64,000 nt of DNA from Methanobacteriota archaeon (GTDB taxonomy: Archaea; Halobacteriota; Methanomicrobia; Methanomicrobiales; Methanocorpusculaceae): NCBI GenBank assembly GCA_023396065.1, contig JAEWXF010000023.1, forward strand, positions 1-64,000. The letters are read 5' to 3'. The notes beneath the pieces were generated by a model. It was not told the origin of the DNA. It searched no databases and saw only the letters and a program-made list of their open reading frames with translations. Shown here piece after piece: positions 27,111-37,851 of this stretch (within the stretch, counting starts at the first letter, position 1; every line of letters starts with the position of its first letter). A program made the position numbers and the translations under genes.

Positions 27111-27729
27111 AGGTCTTTTTCGTCAGAAACAGCCGAAACTTCGACGGACCTGCCAGAGGTTCAACCCGGGATTCAAACCGGTCACCGGCAAGCTCGCCTT
27201 CCAGCCACGGAGGGACATGGCAGCAGTCAATCCGCAGCTCATAAAAAGCCCCGGAAGAAAGAATCGGCATCAGAATCTGCTTCGAAGTAATCATACCGTT
27301 CTGCCGCTGAACATCCGTTAACGACACCTGAAACACACCGTTTCCAAGATCCGCAACAACACTCTCCTGCGGTTTTGAAACGTCGGCAAACTCCAGTTCG
27401 GTTTCATCTTTCGCAAGAATATCATCAAGACTGAACGGATCCGCATCCGCAGATTCCCACAGGCGGACACCGTTTCGCTCCAGATGATACGCAGCAGCTC
27501 CGACAAAGGAAGATGCAGCCAGAATCCGGCAGCCGTCAAGCAGCATCATAATCTGATCAACCGCACTCCTGAGATCCGCAATACCGCTGATATCGCCGAG
27601 CGGTATCGGCAGAACACCGACAACCTCCCAGACACCCTGCTCCCGGCGATACTTTTTGATCTGCGTAGTCTCGGAAAGACCCGCGACCACTCCCAGGTCA
27701 GTTTCACAGACTGCAATCTCTTTTGCCAA
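27094..27729 (-). CDS. anfO: AnfO-family nitrogenase-associated protein
   Basis: 211 aa. The N-terminus MAKEIAV, the IKKYRREQGVWEVVG stretch and the HLERNGVRLWES segment fit the AnfO family, first described as an accessory protein of the iron-only nitrogenase. Its molecular job is not established. Here it is the last gene of an operon whose catalytic genes look like molybdenum-type nifDK, and no anfG is present. It follows the ferredoxin gene by 14 bases. The C-terminal half (about 125-200) resembles a second small alpha/beta domain with DCCHVPPW. Confidence 0.7.
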   Translation of the reverse strand: MAKEIAVCETDLGVVAGLSETTQIKKYRREQGVWEVVGVLPIPLGDISGIADLRSAVDQIMMLLDGCRILAASSFVGAAAYHLERNGVRLWESADADPFSLDDILAKDETELEFADVSKPQESVVADLGNGVFQVSLTDVQRQNGMITSKQILMPILSSGAFYELRIDCCHVPPWLEGELAGDRFESRVEPLAGPSKFRLFLTKKTCAGGS

Positions 27730-27743
27730 TCTCCTCTCCTCCT

Positions 27744-28052
27744 TTATGAAATCACAAGCCGTTCTACCGCAGTGCCGTCGAGAACGGCGGACACAATCTC
27801 CTCCGCATCCTCAGGCGAAACACCGCCGTACCAGACATTCTCCGGATACACGATCACAACCGGTCCCTGATCGCACAGATTCAGGCAGCCGGTCGTCGAA
27901 ACCATAATCTCCGCGGAGACGCCGCGTTCATCAATCTCTTCGGTGAGCATCTGCACAATCTCCGAGGCATCTTTACCCTGGCAGAATCCCTTCTGCTGGC
28001 CGGTCAGCCGGAAACTTGCACAGACAAACAGGTGGTGTTTGGGTTTTTCCAT
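27744..28052 (-). CDS. Thioredoxin-like 2Fe-2S ferredoxin (nif-associated)
   Basis: About 102 aa from the ATG at 28052, which has GGAGGT seven bases upstream. Cysteines in FVCAS (11), GFCQG (24) and TTGCLNLC (56 and 60) give the C-x12-C-x31-C-x3-C pattern of thioredoxin-fold 2Fe-2S ferredoxins. Such proteins are found in nif clusters of several diazotrophs and are thought to donate electrons or protect nitrogenase. The start lies four bases after the nifN stop, so it is part of the operon. Confidence 0.85.
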   Translation of the reverse strand: MEKPKHHLFVCASFRLTGQQKGFCQGKDASEIVQMLTEEIDERGVSAEIMVSTTGCLNLCDQGPVVIVYPENVWYGGVSPEDAEEIVSAVLDGTAVERLVIS

Positions 28053-28056
28053 TTTT

Positions 28057-29493
28057 TTACCTCCGAATAGGCAGGAAGTACTCATCATACATCCTCTTCC
28101 GGTACGTACGGTACTTTCGTTCAAGCAGCGTGTTCACACAGGTATCCAGCAGCCGGTTCGTTCCCGAATACAGGACCGAACAGATCCGCTGCCCGCCGAT
28201 ACGGTCATGAATCGGAAAACCCAGCCGGACAAGGGGAATGCCCGAATGCTCTTCCAGATACTTCCCGTCAGAATGACCTAGGGCGATGTTCGACCCCGCG
28301 GCCTCACTTTCCCGGCGAACAGTGGCAAAGTCAGTGTCGCCGAAGATTACAACCGGCTCGGCATTCTCTTTCGTAACAGCTGCAACCGCCTCCTTCCAGC
28401 GCCTGCTGCGGCTGTCGGATGCAATAACCCTCGGATACATCCCCATCTCGGTCGTAAATCCGGCAAGGGCATACGTCAGATCCGCATCCCCGAACAGCGT
28501 ACTTCGTCCGGCAAACGCATGTTTATGACCATCAACCATCGCATCCATCAGCCTCCCGCGTTCAGCGAACGTTTCGGCAGCCATGGATTTCCCGGTGACC
28601 CTCTTCAGCAGCGCAAAGAACTCGTCCGTCTGCGCAAGCCCGATCGGAGATGCAATGCGGTAATACGGAACGCCGAACGTATCCTCCAGATATTTTCCGG
28701 GGAACTTCCTCTCCTCTCCCGGCGCACCGAACTCAATCGTTGCCCTCGCACCCCCCATCCTGCGGATTTCCGCAATAGGCGTCCCGCCGTTCGGCATCTT
28801 CGTATACGTCGCCGTATAGGGTCGGTCCATCGTCTCGCTGATATCAGGGAAGATCGTGTAGGAGACACCCATAGCAGTCAGAGCCTGTTTCATCGCCCGG
28901 ATATCCGCAGGGGAAAACGTAATCGGAACGATAATGTTCAGGCCGTCATGCGGTTTCGTCTCTTCAGCGGGCAAAACCAGCTGTTCCACAACACAACGCA
29001 GCGTATACCAGTATCCGTCCCCGTGGCTGCCGCCGTATCCCGGAGTCGGAGCTGTAATGAACATCTCCCATACCGCGTCACGTTCGCAGCAGTACTCCTC
29101 CACAATCCTATGGACATCCTCCCCGGTTGTCTCGGCAAGACAGGTGGTCAGAACACCGATCACCGCAGGGTTGTAGACCTTTCTGATGTTCTCGATTGCC
29201 GTCTTCAGCTGCGCCGACCCGCCGTAGATCGTCCCCTTCTCATTCAGGGACGAAGAACCGACATCCACAGGCTCATCAAAGTGTTCTGCGATATGGCGGC
29301 GCATATACGTACTGCATCCCTGCGACCCGTGAAGAATAACCATCGTCCCTGCAATTCCTTTCAGGGCAATGATACCTCCCATCGGCATGCACATAGTACA
29401 GGGATTTTCTGCGATGGACCGGGCCTGCATCGTCCCGGCCTGTTGGTTTGAGGATTCAGAGATCTCCACGGACACCACCTTCCCGAACTGCAT
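28057..29493 (-). CDS. nifN: Nitrogenase cofactor assembly scaffold, NifN subunit
   Basis: About 478 aa. With NifE it forms the scaffold on which the iron-molybdenum cofactor is matured. ENPCTMCMPMGG, ALKGIAGTM and LHGSQGCSTYMRR mark the N-terminal cluster-binding region of the NifN/NifK family, and CLAETTGEDV follows. ATG 29493 overlaps nifE by 38 bases without a clear ribosome site. A GTG at 29469, preceded by AGGTGGTG and giving a protein that begins EISESSNQQ, is an attractive alternative. No NifB is fused or adjacent. Confidence 0.9.
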   Translation of the reverse strand: MQFGKVVSVEISESSNQQAGTMQARSIAENPCTMCMPMGGIIALKGIAGTMVILHGSQGCSTYMRRHIAEHFDEPVDVGSSSLNEKGTIYGGSAQLKTAIENIRKVYNPAVIGVLTTCLAETTGEDVHRIVEEYCCERDAVWEMFITAPTPGYGGSHGDGYWYTLRCVVEQLVLPAEETKPHDGLNIIVPITFSPADIRAMKQALTAMGVSYTIFPDISETMDRPYTATYTKMPNGGTPIAEIRRMGGARATIEFGAPGEERKFPGKYLEDTFGVPYYRIASPIGLAQTDEFFALLKRVTGKSMAAETFAERGRLMDAMVDGHKHAFAGRSTLFGDADLTYALAGFTTEMGMYPRVIASDSRSRRWKEAVAAVTKENAEPVVIFGDTDFATVRRESEAAGSNIALGHSDGKYLEEHSGIPLVRLGFPIHDRIGGQRICSVLYSGTNRLLDTCVNTLLERKYRTYRKRMYDEYFLPIRR

Positions 29494-30826
29494 TCCAGAC
29501 AGGCGAACACACGGTCGTGTACACCTCGCGGGCAAAGTTTACCGCCCCGGCAAACCCTGCAAGCGGATGCTTGCGGTCATGATTATGATCCACAAAAGCA
29601 ATACCGAGTTTGTAGGCAAGCGGGCGTTCCTTCACACCGCCGACCAGCAGATCAGCGCCCTGCGTCAGCATAAATTTCTCCAGCTCCGCAGGATTCGCAT
29701 CGTCAAGAATAATCGTTCCGTCACAGGCAATATCATTGATGACCGCATAATCCTCGCGACGGCCGGTCTGCGTCCCGACCATCACCACCTCCATTCCGAT
29801 CTCCCGGAACTGGCGGATCAGAGAAATTGCCTTAAACCCGCCGCCCACATACACCGCCGCTTTCTTCCCGGACAGTGCAGACCGGTACTGCGTAATCTCC
29901 GGCATCACCCGGGCCAACTCCTCTGCAATCACCTCTTCGGTCCGCTTCGTAATCTCCGGCTCCGCAAAGAACCGGGCAATCTTCCGAAGCGACTCAGCCG
30001 TATCCTCCACGCCCAGAAACGACACCTGCAGAAAGGGGATCTGATAGGCATCCTCCAGTTTCTGGGCGAGATAGAACATCGACCCCGCACACTGAATGAT
30101 ATTGAGATCGGCGTTTGCTGCCCGCCGTATCTCCGCATACCGGGAATCACCGGTGAAAACCACATTCACCTCAACACCCATCTTCTTCAGATAGCTGCGC
30201 AGAATCCAGGCCTCACCGGCAAGATTGAAATCACCGAGATAGTTGATCACAGGCCGTCTGCGGAGCAGCAGCTTCGTGGTCGGCGGCTCGATCAGTTTGA
30301 ACAGCACGTCGCACGCCGTCTGATACCCGATAGACTTACTGCCCACAAACCCGCTGGACTGAACCGGCAGAACCGGAATATCATACGTTTCTGCGGCAGC
30401 CTTACAGACCGCATCCAGATCATCCCCGATGATACCTACCACACAGGTCGAGTAGACGAACACCACCGGTGGCCGATACTTCACAATCAACTCGTCAAGT
30501 GCTGCGGCAAGCTTCTTCTCCCCGCCGAATATGATATCCTTCTCCCGGAGATCCGTCGAAAATCCTTCACGATACAGAGCATCTCCACTGTTCAGACTTC
30601 CCCGGATATCCCAGGTATAGCTTGCACAGCCGATCGGACCGTGCACGAGGTGGAGAGCATCCGCTACCGGGTTCAGCACCACACGGGCCCCGCAGTATAC
30701 GCAGGCCCGCTGGCTGACACAGCCGGCAACACTTTCCGCCCCGCAGCTGATGGGAAGCGTCTGATGACGCTCCCCTTTCTGGCGGACAAACTGTTCCCGT
30801 CCATTGAGTAATAGTACATCCTCCAT
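29456..30826 (-). CDS. nifE: Nitrogenase cofactor assembly scaffold, NifE subunit
   Basis: About 456 aa; ATG 30826 with GGAGGT seven bases upstream. CVSQRACVYCGAR, LVHGPIGCASYTWD and STCVVGIIGDD are the conserved cysteine regions. NifE resembles NifD but lacks the FeMo-cofactor His of the catalytic subunit, as expected of a scaffold protein. Partner of NifN encoded next. Located about 35 bases after the nifK stop. Confidence 0.93.
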   Translation of the reverse strand: MEDVLLLNGREQFVRQKGERHQTLPISCGAESVAGCVSQRACVYCGARVVLNPVADALHLVHGPIGCASYTWDIRGSLNSGDALYREGFSTDLREKDIIFGGEKKLAAALDELIVKYRPPVVFVYSTCVVGIIGDDLDAVCKAAAETYDIPVLPVQSSGFVGSKSIGYQTACDVLFKLIEPPTTKLLLRRRPVINYLGDFNLAGEAWILRSYLKKMGVEVNVVFTGDSRYAEIRRAANADLNIIQCAGSMFYLAQKLEDAYQIPFLQVSFLGVEDTAESLRKIARFFAEPEITKRTEEVIAEELARVMPEITQYRSALSGKKAAVYVGGGFKAISLIRQFREIGMEVVMVGTQTGRREDYAVINDIACDGTIILDDANPAELEKFMLTQGADLLVGGVKERPLAYKLGIAFVDHNHDRKHPLAGFAGAVNFAREVYTTVCSPVWNAVREGGVRGDL

Positions 30827-30860
30827 TCCCGCACCTCCTGTCGGCTGAATTGTTGTTCTC

Positions 30861-32249
30861 TTACAGTACCAGTTCAACGTCCTCGTCGGCCGCATCGCGG
30901 TCCCGCCGATCCAGCAGAGCATCGCTGATCTGCTCAATCAGCCGCAGAGCACCGCGATAGCCGACGACCGGCATATACGGGTGAACCGCCCGGTCCAGAA
31001 TCGGGAACCCGAACCTGACAAACGGAACATCCTCTGCACGGGCAATGTACTTGCCGTACGAGGTGCCGATCAGAAGATCTACAGGTTCATTCTTCATCCA
31101 CTGATGCAGGGTGAACAGATCTCCTGCGGCTTTCACGTTTCCGGTAACACCGGCAGCACTGAGCATCTCCCGGATCTCCTGTTCAAACCCGCCAAGACCG
31201 CTGCCGAGCGCACCGCCCGGGGTCCCGGTCAGGACATGAACCGGCTGCATTCCAAGACTTAAACAGAACTCGGTCATCGCCGTCACAACATCCGGATCTC
31301 CGAAGACGGCCACCTTCTTTCCATGGAAATGGAAGTGGGTGTCCGTCATCACATCAACCAGCTGCCCGCGTTCATACTCCAGTGATTCCGGAATCTCCGC
31401 CACGAAGGCTCCCCGCAGTGCCATCAGGAACGCATCCGTCGCCTTGATGCCGACCGGCGTCTTCAGGCTCAGGAACGGCACATGACACTTCTTTTCCAGA
31501 TTTTCCGCTGCCGCCTGAGACGCGAACCGCCCGAGCGACACCGTGATCTGTGCATCCCCGGTCTTCTTCAGCTGCGGAATCGTCGTTCCTCCGGCAGGAA
31601 ACATCTCGAACTTACCGGTCATCGGCGAGTCCACAACACCTGAGGTATTGGGAAACATGACTGTGGGAATACCCATCGCTTCGGTCAGACGTTTGATCTC
31701 CCGCATATCCGCGGGATTCACAAACCCGGGAATGATATTTGCGAAACGCTCCTTTTCCGGTACTGACGATTCCGCAAAGTACGTCACCATCGCATTCGTC
31801 ATGTTGGAAAATCCCGTGATATGGGATCCCTGATAACTCGGCGTATTTGCGTGGAACACCACTTTCCCTTCGGGAATCTCGGACTGACGAATTGCGGTTG
31901 GAATGTCGTCACCGATTGTCTCGGAAAGACAGGTGGTGTGAACGGCGATCACGTCCGGGTTATAGATGGCAAACACATTCTTGATGGAGGTCTTGAGGTT
32001 CGCACCACCGCCGAAGACCGACGCTCCTTCCGTGAAGGAGCTGGTTGAGGCCATGATCGGGTCCCGGAAATGCCGCGTTAAGTGCATTCGGTGAAACGAA
32101 CAGCAGCCCTGCGACCCGTGACTGTGCGGCAGACACCCGTGAATACCGAGAGCCGCATACATTGCGCCGACCGGCTGACAGGTTTTTGCCGGGTTGATCA
32201 TCCCGCCGCTGTGGCGCTCGATCATCTCTTTTGGTGTATCGTCAAGCAT
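30861..32249 (-). CDS. nifK: Nitrogenase molybdenum-iron protein beta chain
   Basis: 462 aa, beta subunit of dinitrogenase carrying half of each P-cluster. Cys24 (PAKTCQPVGA), Cys49 (HGSQGCCSF) and Cys107 (HTTCLSETIGDD) fit the P-cluster ligands. The chain is short compared with proteobacterial NifK because it lacks the N-terminal extension, which is normal for methanogens. It overlaps nifD by eight bases. Confidence 0.95.
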   Translation of the reverse strand: MLDDTPKEMIERHSGGMINPAKTCQPVGAMYAALGIHGCLPHSHGSQGCCSFHRMHLTRHFRDPIMASTSSFTEGASVFGGGANLKTSIKNVFAIYNPDVIAVHTTCLSETIGDDIPTAIRQSEIPEGKVVFHANTPSYQGSHITGFSNMTNAMVTYFAESSVPEKERFANIIPGFVNPADMREIKRLTEAMGIPTVMFPNTSGVVDSPMTGKFEMFPAGGTTIPQLKKTGDAQITVSLGRFASQAAAENLEKKCHVPFLSLKTPVGIKATDAFLMALRGAFVAEIPESLEYERGQLVDVMTDTHFHFHGKKVAVFGDPDVVTAMTEFCLSLGMQPVHVLTGTPGGALGSGLGGFEQEIREMLSAAGVTGNVKAAGDLFTLHQWMKNEPVDLLIGTSYGKYIARAEDVPFVRFGFPILDRAVHPYMPVVGYRGALRLIEQISDALLDRRDRDAADEDVELVL

Positions 32250-33861
32250 TCTGGTCTCCTCCGTTCACTGTTGCGTTGAGCAGCGGCTGATTTTTCCACG
32301 GCGGCACGATGTAGTTCCAGGTCGGCGTCGCAAAGGACATGCTGATGTCCCGGGCGAAGTTCACCGCACCGGTAAATCCTGCGTACGGGCCGCTGTAATC
32401 ATAGGAATGCAGCTGTTTGGACGGAATTCCCATCTTCTGAATCACGTATTTATCCTTGATGCCGGACGACACGATGTCAGGATGCAGGAGTCTGATGAAC
32501 TCCTCGGTCTCGAAGTGGTTGAGATCATCCACAATGATGGTTCCCTCTTTCATATCCAGAATCATTCCCTTGTACTCGTCGAACGGGAACTGTTCCTTGA
32601 GTTTTGCAAGGCGTTCGGGTTCGATCTTGATCCGGAACCGTTTGACATCAGCCTCGACATGCAGATCGGGAATGTTTTTGGAGTCTGCATCCTTCTTGAT
32701 CGTGGGGATGATCTCCCGGCCTTCGTAGTCGTCACGGTGGGCAAATTCGTATCCGGCGAGAATGGTTTCAACACCGATCTCGGCGAACAGGCCCTGATAG
32801 TGGTGACCCCGGGAACCGCCGACGAAGCAGAACGCGGTCTTGCCTTCGCAGACTTTGCGGTACTGGTCGATGACCGGCTGGATTCTTGCTGTTTCCCGTG
32901 CGATGACCTCTTCGGTCTTCTGCATCAGGTTCTTGTCGCCGAAGTAGGCTGCCATGGCCCGCAGGGAGGCGCAGGTGGACGCGATACCGACGAAGTTGAC
33001 CTTCAGCCAGGGTGTGCCGTATTTGATCTCCAGCATTTCTGCGATGTAGTTGATCGAACGGTGGCACTGGACGAGGTTGAGGTCTGCGGTGTGGGCAAGA
33101 CGCAGGTCTTCGTAGGACCCGTCCCCGGTCATGACACAGACCACATGGTAGCCGATGTCCCGTAAAATGCGTTCGACTTCCCAGCCGTCACCGCCGATGT
33201 TGTACTCACCGAGCAGGTTGACTGCATAGGGTTCGTCACATTTTTCCACATCAGAGTTGCCGATAACTTTGTCCATCAGCAGGTTGTTGGCGATGTGGTG
33301 ACCGGCAGACTGACTGACGCCTTTGTATCCTTCGCACTGGAAGGCGAGGACCTGGATGCCGTGACGTTCTTCGGCGGCACGGGCGACTGCGCCGATATCA
33401 TCACCGATCAGGCCGACCGGACAGGTGGCTGCAATGGAGACGGCGTTCGGGTGGAAGATTTCCACGGCTTCGTCGATGAGTTTTGCGAGTTTTTTCTCCC
33501 CGCCGAATACGATGTCGGACTCCTGCATGTCGGTACTGAAGCAGTAGTTGACGTAGTTTTTTCCGTCGTCGCCTGCCTTTGCTTTGTTTCTCCGGCCGCC
33601 CCAGGTGTAGAACGCACAGCCTACAGGTCCGTGGACGATGTGGACCATGTCTTTGATGGGTCCGACAACGACTCCTTTGCAGCCGGCAAAGGCACATCCA
33701 CGGCTGGTGATAATCCCGGGGAGTGTCCGGGTGTTTGCTTCGATCTGCTGTGCAGTTTCGGTATCAGGCTCTTTGAGCACAATATGGCGTCTGCGGTTTA
33801 CCCGTACTTTTTCCGGGTATACTTCAAATACTTCTCCTAAGGTTTCTTCCGTAATCGCCAT
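32242..33861 (-). CDS. nifD: Nitrogenase molybdenum-iron protein alpha chain
   Basis: About 539 aa from ATG 33861, preceded by a purine-rich GGGAGGGG. P-cluster cysteines are Cys56 or 61 (SRGCAFAGCKG), Cys82 (HGPVGCAFYTW) and Cys147 (AATCPVGLIGDD). The cofactor cysteine is in LVQCHRS (266) and the cofactor histidine in QLHSYDYSGPY. Gln184 and His188 (GVSQSAGHH) match the active-site residues of NifD. An insertion of about 60 residues (about 385-440, rich in Lys/Asp/Glu) is typical of methanogen and clostridial forms. Catalyses reduction of N2 to ammonia in the cytoplasm with NifK. Confidence 0.96.
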   Translation of the reverse strand: MAITEETLGEVFEVYPEKVRVNRRRHIVLKEPDTETAQQIEANTRTLPGIITSRGCAFAGCKGVVVGPIKDMVHIVHGPVGCAFYTWGGRRNKAKAGDDGKNYVNYCFSTDMQESDIVFGGEKKLAKLIDEAVEIFHPNAVSIAATCPVGLIGDDIGAVARAAEERHGIQVLAFQCEGYKGVSQSAGHHIANNLLMDKVIGNSDVEKCDEPYAVNLLGEYNIGGDGWEVERILRDIGYHVVCVMTGDGSYEDLRLAHTADLNLVQCHRSINYIAEMLEIKYGTPWLKVNFVGIASTCASLRAMAAYFGDKNLMQKTEEVIARETARIQPVIDQYRKVCEGKTAFCFVGGSRGHHYQGLFAEIGVETILAGYEFAHRDDYEGREIIPTIKKDADSKNIPDLHVEADVKRFRIKIEPERLAKLKEQFPFDEYKGMILDMKEGTIIVDDLNHFETEEFIRLLHPDIVSSGIKDKYVIQKMGIPSKQLHSYDYSGPYAGFTGAVNFARDISMSFATPTWNYIVPPWKNQPLLNATVNGGDQNA

Positions 33862-33880
33862 TGTTTTTCCCCTCCCGGTC

Positions 33881-34300
33881 TCAGAGTGCTGCTGATCCGG
33901 TTTCTCCCGTCCGCACACGGACTGCGTCCTCCAGCGGCAGGACGAAGATTTTTCCGTCGCCCATTTTGTAACTGGTCTTGTTTACGTCAATGACTGCTTT
34001 GACGATTTTGCCGACATCGTCGTCTTCGCAGACGATCTGAAACATTCTGCGTGCGAACAGGCGGGAGTCGTCGAGGAATCCCTCAACGAGTGTTTCCACT
34101 TCCTGCAGGTTGTCGGTGTCGTCGAACTGTCCTTTTGCCATGAGATCGTTTTTCAGGCCGGCAAGACTTTCCCGGTCCGTGACCAGTTTGCCGCGGCCTT
34201 CCACTTTCATGGCGATGAAACCTGCCGCCCCTGCGTTGAGGAGGGCACGTTTGGTCGCATTGGTTTTGTTCATGCGGACAAAGGCTAAGATCTCTTTCAT
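33881..34300 (-). CDS. nifI2: PII-like nitrogenase regulator NifI2
   Basis: 139 aa, ATG 34300 with GAGGTGA upstream. PII-like fold: MKEILAFVRMNKT, VEGRGKLV, and GDGKIFVLPLEDAVRVRTGE at the C-terminus, with an extended T-loop region (about 55-85) as in NifI2. In methanogens NifI1 and NifI2 together bind dinitrogenase and switch it off when ammonium is present, sensing 2-oxoglutarate and ATP. Placed between nifI1 and nifD in the usual archaeal order. Confidence 0.94.
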   Translation of the reverse strand: MKEILAFVRMNKTNATKRALLNAGAAGFIAMKVEGRGKLVTDRESLAGLKNDLMAKGQFDDTDNLQEVETLVEGFLDDSRLFARRMFQIVCEDDDVGKIVKAVIDVNKTSYKMGDGKIFVLPLEDAVRVRTGETGSAAL

Positions 34301-34310
34301 GTGCTTCACC

Positions 34311-34637
34311 TCACAGTCCCGGTTTTCCCGAGGAGACGGTGTAGGCTTCGTCGATTGTGCTGACAAAGATCTTGCCGTCGCCGTAGGCTCCGGAGGTTCC
34401 GGTCTTTGCGTGACGGAGGATGACGTCGATGACGTCATGTTTGTCTTCGTCGCGGATGGCGATGAGGATCATGACCTTGGGGATTTCGTCGTAGACGATG
34501 CCCCCGAGGTTGATGCCTTTCTGCTTTCCCCGGCCGACGACCTCAACGACGGTTGCTGCATGGAATCCTGCGCCGGCGAGTTCGTAGAGAAGTTCGTCCT
34601 TCTTTTCCGGACGGACTATTGCTTTGACGAGATACAT
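34311..34637 (-). CDS. nifI1: PII-like nitrogenase regulator NifI1
   Basis: 108 aa. MYLVKAIVRPEK, VEVVGRGKQKG and YGDGKIFVSTIDEAYTVSSG are PII-family landmarks, and the length fits NifI1. Starts 16 bases after nifH with GGAGGGG upstream. Works with NifI2 in post-translational switch-off of nitrogenase. Confidence 0.94.
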   Translation of the reverse strand: MYLVKAIVRPEKKDELLYELAGAGFHAATVVEVVGRGKQKGINLGGIVYDEIPKVMILIAIRDEDKHDVIDVILRHAKTGTSGAYGDGKIFVSTIDEAYTVSSGKPGL

Positions 34638-34653
34638 GGTTTTGCCCCTCCGG

Positions 34654-35895
<1,242 letters not shown>

Positions 35896-36569
35896 TTATG
35901 GCGGGGGGCTGAACGCGCCTGATTGCGCCCGAATGGTGAACAGTTCCCGTGCCATCTCCCGCATTTTCCACACGAGCATCAGCGGCAGATCCAGAAGAAT
36001 ACCCTGTGCGTCCTCCCGTATTCGCATATCTGCCAGACTCATCTTCACTGAAACAGCAGGGGTATACAGCTCCCGGTACCTCGCCAGGCTTTTCGACCGC
36101 GTATTCTCTGCTGCCTTTACCTCTACCGGTATGATTTCTGCTGCTTCCTGCACCACAAAATCCACCTCGGCACGGTTGCCGGACTTCCAGAATCCGACCC
36201 GTTCAATACCCTGTGCAACAAGTTCGGTGAGTACATAATTCTCTGTCAGCGCCCCCCGCATGTCCGAGGTCAGTGGAGATGTTGCAACTAAAGCCTCTGC
36301 CGGAAACCCGGCGAGCCTCCGGAGCAGTCCGACATCCACGAGGTACAGTTTGAAAAAGGTGGCATCCGGATCCAGGTCAAAACCGCCTCGGGCATTCCGC
36401 CTGTTATCAGATAATCGCGATATAGTGTCCGCAGTTCCGGAAGGACACTGCCCAGAACCGCATCTGCGGCATGAAGTATCTGCCGGTTCATGGGGGTGTC
36501 ACCACGGTTATTCATATGTATTTTGCAGTGTGTGCCTGCAAAAATGATATGTATTCTGTGAGTGATCAT
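35896..36569 (-). pseudogene. Decayed DUF4143 / AAA_14-type ATPase gene
   Basis: Two frames of one family are visible. The upstream frame (to 36569) contains RTLYRDYLITGGMPEAV, the start of DUF4143. The downstream frame (36339 to 35896) contains a VDVGLLRRL stretch, then ENYVLTEL, and VGFWKSGNRAEVDFVV, the usual C-terminal part. Intact proteins of this family have an N-terminal AAA domain and many more residues between these blocks. Here both are missing and the frame shifts near 36370-36400. A non-functional remnant. Confidence 0.75.
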
Positions 36570-36639
36570 TCGTCATGAAGATAGCGGTCTTCCCCGGGAC
36601 TTCCGAAGATGCAGATGACGGGTTTGAATCTGGCGACGT

Positions 36640-37110
36640 TCAGTCCCAGAAGATCTGATACTCCGGTTCTGAGATACGGAAGGTTTGCTTACAGTGTTCA
36701 CAGAGGACGGCGGGGGTTATACCCTCGGGAACGGGAAAATGTTCCTCTCCCTCACTCCCTTCCCTGATATATGGAATCAGCCCGGTATGACAGGTACCGC
36801 AGCGGAATCGCGGCTCCCAGACCGCTCCGCCTTTCCGGAGGAGAAATGAAAAGCGACTCTGCACCCGGCCGCAGGAGGGACAGAGATAGATCTGATACCC
36901 GTACTGTCTGTCATCAGGGATTGTCCAGCCCTGATTCCGGAGCGACTCCGCCTGCTTCCAGGTCGAGGGGGAGATCAGGGATTTGAGGAGCGGTGATTCG
37001 CCGCCGACTCCCTGGAGGAGATTTTCCCGGTAGAACTGCGTACCGTATCCGAGGGAGTAGATGTTTCTCTGATGACAGTGCGGGCAGATGAGAGAGAAGC
37101 CGGATCCCAT
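36640..37110 (-). CDS. Zinc-ribbon-rich hypothetical protein
   Basis: 156 aa with four CxxC pairs: CPHCHQ (9-12), CPSCG (about 77), CGTC (about 104) and CEHC (about 137). These suggest two zinc ribbons. No family recognised. It ends the run of small minus-strand genes that resembles a mobile-element remnant, though 55 bases separate it from the HTH gene. Confidence 0.6.
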   Translation of the reverse strand: MGSGFSLICPHCHQRNIYSLGYGTQFYRENLLQGVGGESPLLKSLISPSTWKQAESLRNQGWTIPDDRQYGYQIYLCPSCGRVQSRFSFLLRKGGAVWEPRFRCGTCHTGLIPYIREGSEGEEHFPVPEGITPAVLCEHCKQTFRISEPEYQIFWD

Positions 37111-37165
37111 ACTGAGTACTGTGCAGTGAGGGATGATGAGGTTTGCCCTGAAATCTGAGGATCTT

Positions 37166-37363
37166 TCAGATCCTCAGTTTCTTTTTGACCTCCTCCGGGA
37201 CCCGGACACGCCTGCGGGAGAGTCCGTGATGCCGGAGGGCGGACTCTACGGCATATTTGGAGCAGGCAACCCGTACGGCGATGTCCCGGATGGACATGCC
37301 GTTATCCACAAATCCTGCAAGGGTTTCCCGGTCGGTGAGTTCGGGATATTCGTCCCGGATCAT
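37166..37363 (-). CDS. Small helix-turn-helix protein
   Basis: 65 aa. GMSIRDIAVRVACSKYAVESALRHHG has the layout of a homeodomain-like HTH (residues about 22-48), followed by a basic RRRVRVPEEVKKK tail. Overlaps the upstream gene by four bases (ATGA). Probably DNA-binding; target unknown. Confidence 0.6.
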   Translation of the reverse strand: MIRDEYPELTDRETLAGFVDNGMSIRDIAVRVACSKYAVESALRHHGLSRRRVRVPEEVKKKLRI

Positions 37364-37851
37364 GCCTCCTCCGCGATGCGGATGATTTGTGCCGGGAGGG
37401 GTTTTTGGGTGACGAGCACAAACCGGCTGAACTCTTCTTTAGGAAGAATTTTTGCGAGGTCGCCGAGGTTGATCTGTTCGAGCGGGCGGACGCGGTCGAT
37501 GCCCGCTGCTTCGCAGGAGAGGTCATAGAGTCTGCGGCGGCTGAGGAGCCGTTCGGCGTCGGTTGCTTTGAGGTAGACGATTGCGCCGAAGACGGCGGGG
37601 AGTTCCTGCCGGAGGAGGGAGATGTCTACCCGCCGGACGGGGGCGAAGGGTGTTTCAATCCGGAACTCCGGAGACCGGAGGTCTTCGGAGCGGATGACGG
37701 CGAGAAGTTCGCTGTGCCGTCCGGCAAGGAGGGCGGAGGCTTCGGTGAGGAGATACTGCATCTCCTGGTTCCAGTATGCTTCGCCGTATTCGTCCGCGGG
37801 GCAGGGACGAACCCGGCGGAGTTCTGTGAGGAGGTCGACTGCGGTGTTCAT
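37360..37851 (-). CDS. Hypothetical protein of the mobile-element-like operon
   Basis: 163 aa, no recognised domain. Helical and charged, with YLLTEASALLAGRH (about 33-46), a DAERLLSRRRLYDL segment (about 97-110) and LPKEEFSRFVLVT (about 136). Overlaps both neighbours by four bases, so it is translated as part of the operon. Confidence 0.6.
   Translation of the reverse strand: MNTAVDLLTELRRVRPCPADEYGEAYWNQEMQYLLTEASALLAGRHSELLAVIRSEDLRSPEFRIETPFAPVRRVDISLLRQELPAVFGAIVYLKATDAERLLSRRRLYDLSCEAAGIDRVRPLEQINLGDLAKILPKEEFSRFVLVTQKPLPAQIIRIAEEA

Noticed and set aside
26034..27290. Plus-strand frame of about 418 codons opposite the DUF1848 and AnfO genes
   Set aside because: Arg/Pro/His-rich shadow of two recognisable genes on the other strand.
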